Positions 1-12,328 of a stretch of 64,000 bases of DNA are shown one piece after another. The position numbers and the translations under genes were made by a program. The DNA lies in the NCBI GenBank assembly GCA_039566865.1, contig CM076944.1:18002501-18066500 (forward strand), in the 5' to 3' direction. This DNA comes from Aurelia coerulea. Its lineage: Eukaryota; Cnidaria; Scyphozoa; Semaeostomeae; Ulmaridae. Positions within the stretch are counted from its first letter, which is position 1; every line of letters starts with the position of its first letter. The notes beneath the pieces are model-generated. The model was not told the origin of the DNA and searched no databases. It worked only from the letters and a program-made list of their open reading frames with translations.

Positions 1-240
1 TCTCAAAGAAAACAAAATATCAACACATAAAGTGTGGATTAACGTACTTTATTAGCGACAATACATATTGTAAAGAGTATTGCGCTCATCGTTCTTTAAA
101 AGTTTAGTTCTGCCAGCTACTTCTTTTATAGCACTATATTAGTGATGCAGCAACCATTCTTGGAAACATTACTATAGACCTCAATTTTTTTCTTAAGTCT
201 TATTTTAGCTTTAATGAATCAACAAACATAGATTAATCAA

Positions 241-489
241 ATGTTTATTTTCTCAAAGAAAACAAAATATAAACACAAAAAGTGTGGATTAACGCACTTT
301 ATTAGCTACAATTCATATTATAAAGAGTATTGCGCTCATCGTTCTTTAAAACTTTAGTTCTGCCAGCTACTTCTTTTATAGCACTATATTAATGCTGCAG
401 CAACCATTCTTGGAAACATTACTATAGACATTAGTTCTTTCTTTAGTCTTATTTTAGCTTTACTGCATCAACAAACATAGATTAATCAA
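241..489 (+). repeat. Representative full-length satellite monomer (249 bp)
   Basis: This copy runs from one ATGTTTATT landmark to the next and is a typical full-length unit. It contains an 8-bp stem hairpin at 279-300 and the palindrome TGCTGCAGCA at 393-402. It has in-frame stops in all frames I followed (for example CTTTAG near 354 and CTATAG near 425). The monomer boundary is arbitrary. Confidence 0.93.
279..300 (+). other. Hairpin motif repeated in each monomer
   Basis: AAAGTGTG, a 6-base loop GATTAA, and CGCACTTT form an 8-bp stem with one G-T pair. The motif is in most full-length monomers. In the class reading AAGTTTGG the stem is weakened. No function is known. It is given here once as a representative. 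Confidence 0.6.
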
Positions 490-660
490 ATGTTTATTTT
501 CTCAAAGAAAACAAAATATATACACAAAAAGTGTGGATTAACGCACTTTATTAGCTACAATTCATATTGCAAAGAGTATTTCGCTCATCGTTCATTAAAA
601 CATAGTTCTTTCTTTAGTCTTATTTTAGCTTTATTGCATCAACAAACATCGATTAATTAA
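490..660 (+). repeat. Truncated satellite monomer (171-bp type)
   Basis: This copy lacks 78 bp between CGTTCATTAAAACAT and AGTTCTTTCTTTAG, so the TTCTGCCAG to CTATAG part is missing. The same truncated form returns at about 1755-1925, 2425-2595, 3937-4110, 5539-5708, 7134-7305, 8622-8795 and 10222-10392, and later with GTTGTTTCC variants. The breakpoint is the same each time, so it marks higher-order units and is not a set of independent deletions. Confidence 0.9.
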
Positions 661-1341
661 ATGTTTATTTTCTCAAAGAAAACAAAATATCAACACATAA
701 AGTGTGGATTAACGTACTTTATTGACTACAATACATATTGCAAAGAGTATTGCGCTCATCGTTCTTTAAAAGTTTAGTTCTGCCAGCTACTTCTTTTATA
801 GCACTATATTAGTGCTGCAGCAACCATTCTTGGAAACATTACTATAGACATTAGTTCTTTCTTTAGTCTTATTTTAGCTTTACTGCATCAACAAACATCG
901 ATTAATTAAATTTTTATTTTCTCAAAGAAAACAAAATATAAACACAAAAAGTGTGGATTAACGTACTTTATTAGCTACAATTCATATTATAAAGAGCATT
1001 GCACTCATCGTTCTTTAAAACTTTAGTTCTGCCAGCTAATTCTTTTATAGCACTATGTTAGTGTTGCAGCAGCCATTCTTGGAAACATTACTATAGACAT
1101 TAGTTCTTTCTTTAGTCTAATTTTAGCTTTACTGCATCAACAAACATCGATTAATTAAATGTTTATTTTCTCAAAGAAAACAAAATATAAACACAAAAAG
1201 TGTGGATTAACGCACTTTATTAGCTACAATTCATATTATAAAGAGCATTGCACTCATCGTTCTTTAAAACTTTAGTTCTGCCAGCTAATTCTTTTATAGC
1301 ACTATGTTAGTGTTGCAGGAACCGTTCTTGGAAACATTACT

Positions 1342-1449
1342 TTACATTACATTACATTACATTACATTACATTACATTACATTACATTACATTACATTAC
1401 ATTACATTACATTACATTACATTACATTACATTACATTACATTACATTA
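1342..1449 (+). repeat. (ATTAC)n microsatellite, copy 1
   Basis: An uninterrupted 5-bp repeat of 108 bp (about 21.6 units) lies inside a satellite monomer. It sits between GAAACATTACT and AGTTGCTTC, where a normal monomer has the two near-repeats ACATTAC and ACATTAG. Confidence 0.96.
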
Positions 1450-1935
1450 GTTGCTTCTTTAGTCTTATTTTAGCTTTACTGCATTAACAAACATCGATTA
1501 ACAAAATGTTTCCTTTCTCAATGAAAACAAAAAATAAACACAAAAGGTATGGATTCATGCACTTTATTAGCTATAATTCATATTATAAAGAGCATTGCGC
1601 TCATCGTTCATTAAAACTTTATTTCTGCCAGCTACTTCTTTTATAGCACTACATTAATGCTGCAGCAACCATTCTTGGAAACATTACACTAGACATTAGT
1701 TGTTTCTTTAGTCTAATTTTAGCTTCACTGCATCAACAAACATCGATTAATTAAATGTTTATTTGCTCAATGAAAACAAAATATAAACAAAAAAGGTGTC
1801 GATTAATGCACTTTATTAGCTACAATTCATATTATAAAGAGCATTGCGCTCATCGTTCATTAAAACATAGTTCTTTCTTTTGTCTTATTTTAGCTTTATT
1901 GCATCAACAAATATCGCTCAATTAAATGTTTATTT

Positions 1936-4119
1936 TCTCAAAGAAAACAAAATATCAACACATAAAGTGTGGATTAACGTACTTTATTAGCGACAATACA
2001 TATTGTAAAGAGTATTGCGCTCATCGTTCTTTAAAAGTTTAGTTCTGCCAGCTACTTCTTTTATAGCACTATATTAGTGATGCAGCAACCATTCTTGGAA
2101 ACATTACTATAGACCTCAATTTTTTTCTTAAGTCTTATTTTAGCTTTAATGAATCAACAAACATAGATTAATCAAATGTTTATTTTCTCAAAGAAAACAA
2201 AATATAAACACAAAAAGTGTGGATTAACGCACTTTATTAGCTACAATTCATATTATAAAGAGTATTGCGCTCATCGTTCTTTAAAACTTTAGTTCTGCCA
2301 GCTACTTCTTTTATAGCACTATATTAATGCTGCAGCAACCATTCTTGGAAACATTACTATAGACATTAGTTCTTTCTTTAGTCTTATTTTAGCTTTACTG
2401 CATCAACAAACATAGATTAATCAAATGTTTATTTTCTCAAAGAAAACAAAATATATACACAAAAAGTGTGGATTAACGCACTTTATTAGCTACAATTCAT
2501 ATTGCAAAGAGTATTTCGCTCATCGTTCATTAAAACATAGTTCTTTCTTTAGTCTTATTTTAGCTTTATTGCATCAACAAACATCGATTAATTAAATGTT
2601 TATTTTCTCAAAGAAAACAAAATATCAACACATAAAGTCAGGATTAACGTACTTTATTAGCTACAATACATATTGCAAAGAGTATTGCGCTCATCGTTCT
2701 TTAAAAGTTTAGTTCTGCCAGCTACTTCTTTTATAGCACTATATTAGTGATGCAGCAACCATTCTTGGAAACATTACTATAGACATTAGTTCTTTCTTTA
2801 GTCTTATTTTAGCTTTACTGCATGAACAAACATCGATTAACCAAATGTTTATTTTCTCAAAGAAAACAAAATATAAACACAAAAAGTGTGGATTAACGCA
2901 CTTTTTTAGCTACAATTCATATTATAAAGAGTATTGCGCTCATTTTTCTTTAAAACTCTAGTTCTGCCAGCTACTTCTTTTATAGAACTATATTAATGCT
3001 GCACGCAGCCATTCTTGGAAACATTACTATAGACATTAGTTCTTTCTTTAGTCTATTTTTAGCTTTACTGCATCAACAATCATCGATTAAGTAAATGTTT
3101 ATTTTCTCAAAGAAAACAAAATATAAACACAAAAAGTGTGGATTAACGCACTTTATTAGCTACAATTCATATTATAAAGAGCAATGCACTCATCGTTCTT
3201 TAAAACTTTAGTTCTACCAGCTAATTCTTTATAGCACTATGTTAGTGTTGCAGCAGCCATTCTTGGAAACATTACTATAGACATTAGTTCTTTCTTTAGT
3301 CTAATTTTAGCTTTACTGCATCAACAAACATCGATTAATTAAATGTTTATTTTCTCAAAGAAAACAAAATATAAACACAAAAAGTGTGGATTAACGCACT
3401 TTATTAGCTACAATTCATATTATAAAGAGCATTGCACTCATCGTTCTTTAAAACTTTAGTTCTGCCAGCTAATTCTTTTATAGCACTATGTTAGTGTTGC
3501 AGGAACCGTTCTTGGAAACATTACTTTACATTACATTACATTACATTACATTACATTACATTACATTACATTACATTACATTACATTACATTACATTACA
3601 TTACATTACATTACATTACATTACATTACATTAGTTGCTTCTTTAGTCTTATTTTAGCTTTACTGCATTAACAAACATCGATTAACAAAATGTTTCCTTT
3701 CTCAATGAAAACAAAAAATAAACACAAAAGGTATGGATTCATGCACTTTATTAGCTATAATTCATATTATAAAGAGCATTGCGCTCATCGTTCATTAAAA
3801 CTTTATTTCTGCCAGCTACTTCTTTTATAGCACTACATTAATGCTGCAGCAACCATTCTTGGAAACATTACACTAGACATTAGTTGTTTCTTTAGTCTAA
3901 TTTTAGCTACACTGCATCAACAAACATCGATTAATTAAATGTTTATTTGCTCAATGAAAACAAAATTAAAACAAAAAAGGTGTCGATTAATGCACTTTAT
4001 TAGCTACAATTCATATTATAAAGAGCATTGCGCTCATCGTTCATTAAAACATAGTTCTTTCTTTAGTCTTATTTTAGCTTTATTGCATCAACAAATATCG
4101 ATTAATTAAATGTTTATTT
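1936..4119 (+). repeat. Higher-order repeat unit, copy 2 (2184 bp)
   Basis: This matches copy 1 with one extra 249-bp monomer inserted at about 2845-3093, after which the offset changes from 1935 to 2184 bp. Unequal exchange by exactly one monomer explains it. Confidence 0.88.
3526..3633 (+). repeat. (ATTAC)n microsatellite, copy 2
   Basis: The same pentanucleotide array at the same monomer position as copy 1, also 108 bp, in the second higher-order unit. Equal length and flanks show that it was copied with the unit. Confidence 0.96.
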
Positions 4120-5717
4120 TCTCAAAGAAAACAAAATATCAACACATAAAGTGTGGATTAACGTACTTTATTAGCGACAATACATATTGTAAAGAGTATT
4201 GCGCTCATCGTTCTTTAAAAGTTTAGTTCTGCCAGCTACTTCTTTTATAGCACTATATTAGTGATGCAGCAACCATTCTTGGAAACATTACTATAGACCT
4301 CAATTTTTTTCTTAAGTCTCATTTTAGCTTTAATGAATCAACAAACATAGATTTATCAAATGCTTATTTTCTCAAAGAAAACAAAATATAAACACAAAAA
4401 GTGTGGATTAACGCACTTTATTAGCTACAATTCATATTATAAAGAGTATTGCGCTCATCGTTCTTTAAAACTTTAGTTCGGCCAGCTACTTCTTTTATAG
4501 CACTATATTAATTTTGCAGCAGCAATTCTTGGAAACATTACTATAGACATTAGTTCTTTCTTTAGTCTAATTTTAGCTTTACTGCATCAACAAACATCGA
4601 TTAATTAAATGATTATTTTCTCAAAGAAAACAAAATATAATCACAAAAAGTGTGGATTGACGCACTTTATTAGCTACAATTCATATTATAAAGAGTATTG
4701 CGCTCATCGTTCTTTAAAACTTTAGTTCTGCCAGCTACTTCTTTTATAGAACTATATTAATGCTGCAGCAGCCATTCTTTGAAACATCACTATAGACATT
4801 AGTTGCTTCTTTAGTCTTATTTTAGCTTTACTGCATTAACAAACATCAATTAACAAAATGTTTCTTTTCTCAGCATTGCACTCATCGTTCTTTAAAACTT
4901 TAGTTCTGCCAGCTACTTCTTTTATAGCACTATATTAATGCTGCAGCAGCAATTCTTGGAAACATTACTATAGACATTAGTTCTTTCTTTAGTCTAATTT
5001 TAGCTTTACTGCATCAACAAACATCGATTAATTAAATGATTATTTTCTCAAAGAAAACAAAATATAATCACAAAAAGTGTGGATTGACGCACTTTATTAT
5101 TAGCTACAATTCATATTATAAAGAGTATTGCGCTCATCGTTCATTAAAACTTTATTTCTGCCAGCTACTTTTTTTATAGCACTATATTTATGCTGCAGCA
5201 ACCATTCTTGGAAACATTACACTAGACATTAGTTGTTTCTTTAGTCTAATTTTAGCTTTACTGCATCAACAAACATAGATTAATCAAATGTTTATTTTCT
5301 CAAAGAAAACAAAATATATACACAAAAAGTGTGGATTAACGCACTTTATTAGCTACAATTCATATTATAAAGAGTATTGCGCTCATCGTTCTTTAAAACT
5401 TTAGTTCTGCCAGCTACTTCTTTTATAGCACTACATTAATGCTGCAGCAACCATTCTTGGAAACATTACACTAGACATTAGTTGTTTCTTTAGTCTAATT
5501 TTAGCTACACTGCATCAACAAACATCGATTAATTAAATGTTTATTTGCTCAATGAAAACAAAATTAAAACAAAAAAGGTGTCGATTAATGCACTTTATTA
5601 GCTACAATTCATATTATAAAGAGCATTGCGCTCATCGTTCATTAAAACATAGTTCTTTCTTTAGTCTTATTTTAGCTTTATTGCATCAACAAATATCGAT
5701 TAATTAAATGTTTATTT
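4120..5717 (+). repeat. Higher-order repeat unit, copy 3 (1598 bp)
   Basis: This starts with the same TTAGCGACAATACATATTG monomer. It contains the 178-bp deleted monomer and monomers with ATGATTATTTTC. It is repeated from 5718 at an offset of 1598 bp as far as about 7030. Confidence 0.87.
4858..5035 (+). repeat. 178-bp satellite monomer with internal 71-bp deletion
   Basis: TTTTCTCA joins directly to GCATTGCACTC at 4872/4873, removing 71 bp that include the hairpin and the TTAGCTACAATTCATATT block. The same junction recurs at 6470/6471 and 9557/9558, exactly 1598 and 3087 bp further on, so it is a marker of the higher-order units there. Confidence 0.85.
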
Positions 5718-8700
5718 TCTCAAAGAAAACAAAATATCAACACATAAAGTGTGGATTAACGTACTTTATTAGCGACAATACATATTGTAAAGAGTATTGC
5801 GCTCATCGTTCTTTAAAAGTTTAGTTCTGCCAGCTACTTCTTTTATAGCACTATATTAGTGATGCAGCAACCATTCTTGGAAACATTACTATAGACCTCA
5901 ATTTTTTTCTTAAGTCTCATTTTAGCTTTAATGAATCAACAAACATAGATTAATCAAATGCTTATTTTCTCAAAGAAAACAAAATATAAACACAAAAAGT
6001 GTGGATTAACGCACTTTATTAGCTACAATTCATATTATAAAGAGTATTGCGCTCATCGTTCTTTAAAACTTTAGTTCGGCCAGCTACTTCTTTTATAGCA
6101 CTATATTAATTTTGCAGCAGCAATTCTTGGAAACATTACTATAGACATTAGTTCTTTCTTTAGTCTAATTTTAGCTTTACTGCATCAACAAACATCGATT
6201 AATTAAATGATTATTTTCTCAAAGAAAACAAAATATAATCACAAAAAGTGTGGATTGACGCACTTTATTAGCTACAATTCATATTATAAAGAGTATTGCG
6301 CTCATCGTTCTTTAAAACTTTAGTTCTGCCAGCTACTTCTTTTATAGAACTATATTAATGCTGCAGCAGCCATTCTTTGAAACATCACTATAGACATTAG
6401 TTGCTTCTTTAGTCTTATTTTAGCTTTACTGCATTAACAAACATCAATTAACAAAATGTTTCTTTTCTCAGCATTGCACTCATCGTTCTTTAAAACTTTA
6501 GTTCTGCCAGCTACTTCTTTTATAGCACTATATTAATGCTGCAGCAGCAATTCTTGGAAACATTACTATAGACATCAGTTCTTTCTTTAGTCTAATTTTA
6601 GCTTTACTGCATCAACAAACATCGATTAATTAAATGATTATTTTCTCAAAGAAAACAAAATATAATCACAAAAAGTGTGGATTGACGCACTTTATTATTA
6701 GCTACAATTCATATTATAAAGAGTATTGCGCTCATCGTTCATTAAAACTTTATTTCTGCCAGCTACTTTTTTTATAGCACTATATTTATGCTGCAGCAAC
6801 CATTCTTGGAAACATTACACTAGACATTAGTTGTTTCTTTAGTCTAATTTTAGCTTTACTGCATCAACAAACATAGATTAATCAAATGTTTATTTTCTCA
6901 AAGAAAACAAAATATATACACAAAAAGTGTGGATTAACGCACTTTATTAGCTACAATTCATATTATAAAGAGTATTGCGCTCATCGTTCTTTAAAACTTT
7001 AGTTCTGCCAGCTACTTCTTTTATAGCACTATATTAGTGCTGCAGCAACCATTCTTGGAAACATTACTATAGACATTAGTTCTTTCTTTAGTCTTATTTT
7101 AGCTTTACTGCATCAACAAACATAGATTAATCAAATGTTTATTTTCTCAAAGAAAACAAAATATATACACAAAAAGTGTGGATTAACGCACTTTATTAGC
7201 TACAATTCATATTGCAAAGAGTATTTCGCTCATCGTTCATTAAAACATAGTTCTTTCTTTAGTCTTATTTTAGCTTTATTGCATCAACAAACATCGATTA
7301 ATTAAATGTTTATTTTCTCAAAGAAAACAAAATATCAACACATAAAGTCAGGATTAACGTACTTTATTAGCTACAATACATATTGCAAAGAGTATTGCGC
7401 TCATCGTTCTTTAAAAGTTTAGTTCTGCCAGCTACTTCTTTTATAGCACTATATTAGTGATGCAGCAACCATTCTTGGAAACATTACTATAGACATTAGT
7501 TCTTTCTTTAGTCTTATTTTAGCTTTACTGCATCAACAAACATCGATTAACCAAATGTTTATTTTCTCAAAGAAAACAAAATATAAACACAAAAAGTGTG
7601 GATTAACGCACTTTTTTAGCTACAATTCATATTATAAAGAGTATTGCGCTCATTTTTCTTTAAAACTCTAGTTCTGCCAGCTACTTCTTTTATAGAACTA
7701 TATTAATGCTGCACGCAGCCATTCTTGGAAACATTACTATAGACATTAGTTCTTTCTTTAGTCTATTTTTAGCTTTACTGCATCAACAAACATCGATTAA
7801 TTAAATGTTTATTTTCTCAAAGAAAACAAAATATAAACACAAAAAGTGTGGATTAACGCACTTTATTAGCTACAATTCATATTATAAAGAGCAATGCACT
7901 CATCGTTCTTTAAAACTTTAGTTCTACCAGCTAATTCTTTATAGCACTATGTTAGTGTTGCAGCAGCCATTCTTGGAAACATTACTATAGACATTAGTTC
8001 TTTCTTTAGTCTAATTTTAGCTTTACTGCATCAACAAACATCGATTAATTAAATGTTTATTTTCTCAAAGAAAACAAAATATAAACACAAAAAGTGTGGA
8101 TTAACGCACTTTATTAGCTACAATTCATATTATAAAGAGCATTGCACTCATCGTTCTTTAAAACTTTAGTTCTGCCAGCTAATTCTTTTATAGCACTATG
8201 TTAGTGTTGCAGGAACCGTTCTTGGAAACATTACTTTACATTACATTACATTACATTACATTACATTACATTACATTACATTACATTACATTACATTACA
8301 TTACATTACATTACATTAGTTGCTTCTTTAGTCTTATTTTAGCTTTACTGCATTAACAAACATCGATTAACAAAATGTTTCCTTTCTCAATGAAAACAAA
8401 AAATAAACACAAAAGGTATGGATTCATGCACTTTATTAGCTATAATTCATATTATAAAGAGCATTGCGCTCATCGTTCATTAAAACTTTATTTCTGCCAG
8501 CTACTTCTTTTATAGCACTACATTAATGCTGCAGCAACCATTCTTGGAAACATTACACTAGACATTAGTTGTTTCTTTAGTCTAATTTTAGCTACACTGC
8601 ATCAACAAACATCGATTAATTAAATGTTTATTTGCTCAATGAAAACAAAATTAAAACAAAAAAGGTGTCGATTAATGCACTTTATTAGCTACAATTCATA

Positions 8701-8804
8701 TTATAAAGAGCATTGCGCTCATCGTTCATTAAAACATAGTTCTTTCTTTAGTCTTATTTTAGCTTTATTGCATCAACAAATATCGATTAATTAAATGTTT
8801 ATTT
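5718..8804 (+). repeat. Higher-order repeat unit, copy 4 (3087 bp, composite)
   Basis: The first part (to about 7030) copies the unit at 4120. The rest copies the region from about 2330 to 4119, including the monomer reading AAGTCAGGATTAACG and the ATTAC array. It is a fusion of two earlier unit types. Confidence 0.85.
8236..8318 (+). repeat. (ATTAC)n microsatellite, copy 3
   Basis: Same position and flanks as the other two copies but 83 bp, five units shorter. This 25-bp difference accounts for the change of offset between matching flanks (4710 bp before it, 4685 bp after it). Confidence 0.96.
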
Positions 8805-9960
8805 TCTCAAAGAAAACAAAATATCAACACATAAAGTGTGGATTAACGTACTTTATTAGCGACAATACATATTGTAAAGAGTATTGCGCTCATCGTTCTT
8901 TAAAAGTTTAGTTCTGCCAGCTACTTCTTTTATAGCACTATATTAGTGATGCAGCAACCATTCTTGGAAACATTACTATAGACCTCAATTTTTTTCTTAA
9001 GTCTCATTTTAGCTTTAATGAATCAACAAACATAGATTAATCAAATGCTTATTTTCTCAAAGAAAACAAAATATAAACACAAAAAGTGTGGATTAACGCA
9101 CTTTATTAGCTACAATTCATATTATAAAGAGTATTGCGCTCATCGTTCTTTAAAACTTTAGTTCGGCCAGCTACTTCTTTTATAGCACTATATTAATTTT
9201 GCAGCAGCAATTCTTGGAAACATTACTATAGACATTAGTTCTTTCTTTAGTCTAATTTTAGCTTTACTGCATCAACAAACATCGATTAATTAAATGATTA
9301 TTTTCTCAAAGAAAACAAAATATAATCACAAAAAGTGTGGATTGACGCACTTTATTAGCTACAATTCATATTATAAAGAGTATTGCGCTCATCGTTCTTT
9401 AAAACTTTAGTTCTGCCAGCTACTTCTTTTATAGAACTATATTAATGCTGCAGCAGCCATTCTTTGAAACATCACTATAGACATTAGTTGCTTCTTTAGT
9501 CTTATTTTAGCTTTACTGCATTAACAAACATCAATTAACAAAATGTTTCTTTTCTCAGCATTGCACTCATCGTTCTTTAAAACTTTAGTTCTGCCAGCTA
9601 CTTCTTTTATAGCACTATATTAATGCTGCAGCAGCAATTCTTGGAAACATTACTATAGACATTAGTTCTTTCTTTAGTCTAATTTTAGCTTTACTGCATC
9701 AACAAACATCGATTAATTAAATGATTATTTTCTCAAAGAAAACAAAATATAATCACAAAAAGTGTGGATTGACGCACTTTATTATTAGCTACAATTCATA
9801 TTATAAAGAGTATTGCGCTCATCGTTCATTAAAACTTTATTTCTGCCAGCTACTTTTTTTATAGCACTATATTTATGCTGCAGCAACCATTCTTGGAAAC
9901 ATTACACTAGACATTAGTTGTTTCTTTAGTCTAATTTTAGCTTTACTGCATCAACAAACA
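8805..9960 (+). repeat. Higher-order repeat unit, copy 5 (partial)
   Basis: This matches 5718-6873 at an offset of 3087 bp, including the 71-bp deletion junction at 9557. The match ends near 9960, where the sequence passes into other monomer variants. Confidence 0.83.
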
Positions 9961-10830
9961 TCGATTAATTAAATGTTTATTTTCTCAAAGAAAACATAAT
10001 ATAAACACAAAAAGTGTGGATTAATGCACTTTATTAGCTTCAATTCATATTATAAAGAGCATTGCGCTCATCGTTCATTAAAACTTTATTTCTGCCAGCT
10101 ACTTCTTTTATAGCACTATATTAATGCTGCAGCAACCATTCTTGGAAACATTACACTAGACATTAGTTGTTTCTTTAGTTTAATTTTAGCTTTACTGCAT
10201 CAAAAAACATCGATTAATCAAATGTTTATTTGCTCAATGAAAACAAAATATAAACACAAAAGGTGTGGATTAATGCACTTTATTAGCTACAATTCATATT
10301 ACAAGGAGCATTGCGCTCATCGTTCATTAAAACATAGTTGTTTCTTTAGTCTTATTTTAGCTTTATTGCATCAACAAACATCGATTAATAAAATGTTTAT
10401 TTTCTCAAAGAAAACAAAATATCAACACATAAAGTGTGGATTAACGTACTTTATTAGCTACAATACATATTGTAAAGAGTATTGCACTCATCGTTCTTTA
10501 AAAGTTTAGTTCTGCCAGCTACTTCTTTTATAGCACTATATTAGTGATGCAGCAACCATTCTTGGAAACATTACTATAGACATTAGTTCTTTCTTTAGTC
10601 TTATTTTAGCTTTACTGCATCAACAAACATAGATTAATTAAATGTTTATTTTCTCAAAGAAAACAAAACATAAACACAAAAAGTGTGGATTAACGCACTT
10701 TATTAGCTACAATTCATATTATAAAGAGTATTGAGCTCATCGTTCTTTAAAACTTTAGTTCTGCCAGCTACTTCTTTTATAGAACTATATTAATGCTGCA
10801 GCAGCCATTCTTTGAAACATTACTATAGAC
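9961..10830 (+). repeat. Satellite monomers without a clear higher-order period
   Basis: A short stretch of mixed monomers links two repeat domains and includes the 171-bp form at 10222-10392. The 95-codon open frame across it arises because this truncated copy lacks the usual stop. It is not considered a gene. Confidence 0.8.
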
Positions 10831-12328
10831 ATTAGTTGATTCTTTAGTCTTATTTTAGCTTTACTGCATTAACAAACATCGATTAACAAAATATTTCTCT
10901 TCTCAATGAAAACAAAATATAAACACAAAAGGTGTGGATTAATGCACTTCATTAGCTACAATTCATATTATAAAGACCATTGCGCTCATCGTTCATTAAA
11001 ACTTTATTTCTGCCAGCTACTTCTTTTATAGCACTATATTAATGCTGCAGCAACCATTCTTGGAAACATTACACTAGACATTAGTTGTTTCTTTAGTCTA
11101 ATTTTAGCTTTACTGCATCAACAAACATCGATTAATTAAATGTTTATTTGCTCAAAGAAAACAAAATATAAACACAAAAAGTGTGGATTAACGCACTTTA
11201 TTAGCTACAATTCATATTATAAAGAGCATTGCGCTCATCGTTCATTAAAACTTTAGTTCTGCCAGCTATTTCTTTTATAGCACCCTATATTAATGCTGCA
11301 GCAACCATTCTTGGAAACATTAATATGGACATTAGTTCTTTCTTTAGTCTTATTTTAGCTATATTGCATCAACAAACATCGATTAATTAAATGTTTATTT
11401 TCTCAAAGAAAACAAAATATCAACACATAAAGTGTGGATTAACGTACTTTATTAGCTACAATACATATTGTAAAGAGTATTGCGCTCATCGTTCTTTAAA
11501 AGTTTAGTTCTGCCAGCTACTTCTTTTATAGCACTATATTAGTGATGCAGCAACCATTCTTGGAAACATTACTATAGACATTAGTTGCTTCTTTAGTCTT
11601 ATTTTAGCTTTACTGCATTAACAAACATCGATTAACAAAATATTTCTTTTCTCAATGAAAAAAAAATATAAACACAAAAGGTGTGGATTAATGCACTTCA
11701 TTAGCTACAATTCATATTATAAAGAGCATTGCGCTCATCGTTCATTAAAACTTTATTTCTGCCAGCTACTTCTTTTATAGCACTATATTAATGCTGCAGC
11801 AACCATTCTTGGAAACATTACACTAGACATTAGTTGTTTCTTTAGTCTAATTTTAGCTTTACTGCATCAACAAACATCGATTAATTAAATGTTCATTTGC
11901 TCAAAGAAAACAAAATATAAACACAAAAAGTGTGGATTAACGCACTTTATTAGCTACAATTCATATTATAAAGAGCATTGCGCTCATCGTTCATTAAAAC
12001 TTTAGTTCTGCCAGCTATTTCTTTTATAGCACCCTATATTAATGCTGCAGCAACCATTCTTGGAAACATTAATATGGACATTAGTTCTTTCTTTAGTCTT
12101 ATTTTAGCTATATTGCATCAACAAACATCGATTAATTAAATGTTTATTTTCTCAAAGAAAACAAAATATCAACACATAAAGTGTGGATTAACGTACTTTA
12201 TTAGCTACAATACATATTGTAAAGAGTATTGCGCTCATCGTTCTTTAAAAGTTTAGTTCTGCCAGCTACTTCTTTTATTGCACTATATTAGTGATGCAGC
12301 AACCATTCTTGGAAACATTACTATAGAC
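10831..12328 (+). repeat. Tandem 749-bp higher-order repeat, two copies
   Basis: Copies at about 10831-11579 and 11580-12328 share rare markers at a constant 749-bp offset: AACAAAATATTTCT (10891 and 11640) and GCACCCTATATT (11282 and 12031). Each copy is three monomers. Confidence 0.83.

Larger units (their letters stand above)
1..1935 (+). repeat. Higher-order repeat unit, copy 1 (1935 bp)
   Basis: Sequence from position 1 is repeated from 1936 with few differences. The unit is marked by the monomer reading TTAGCGACAATACATATTG, two 171-bp monomers and the ATTAC array. It may begin before the window. Confidence 0.88.

Noticed and set aside
10222..10509. Open frame of 95 codons in the satellite and similar frames at 25661, 29853, 35096, 37800, 40959, 43418, 58963 and 60508
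   Set aside because: They are the same stretch of the monomer read repeatedly, open only where an indel removes the usual stop. Full-length monomers have stops in these frames, and no domain is recognisable.
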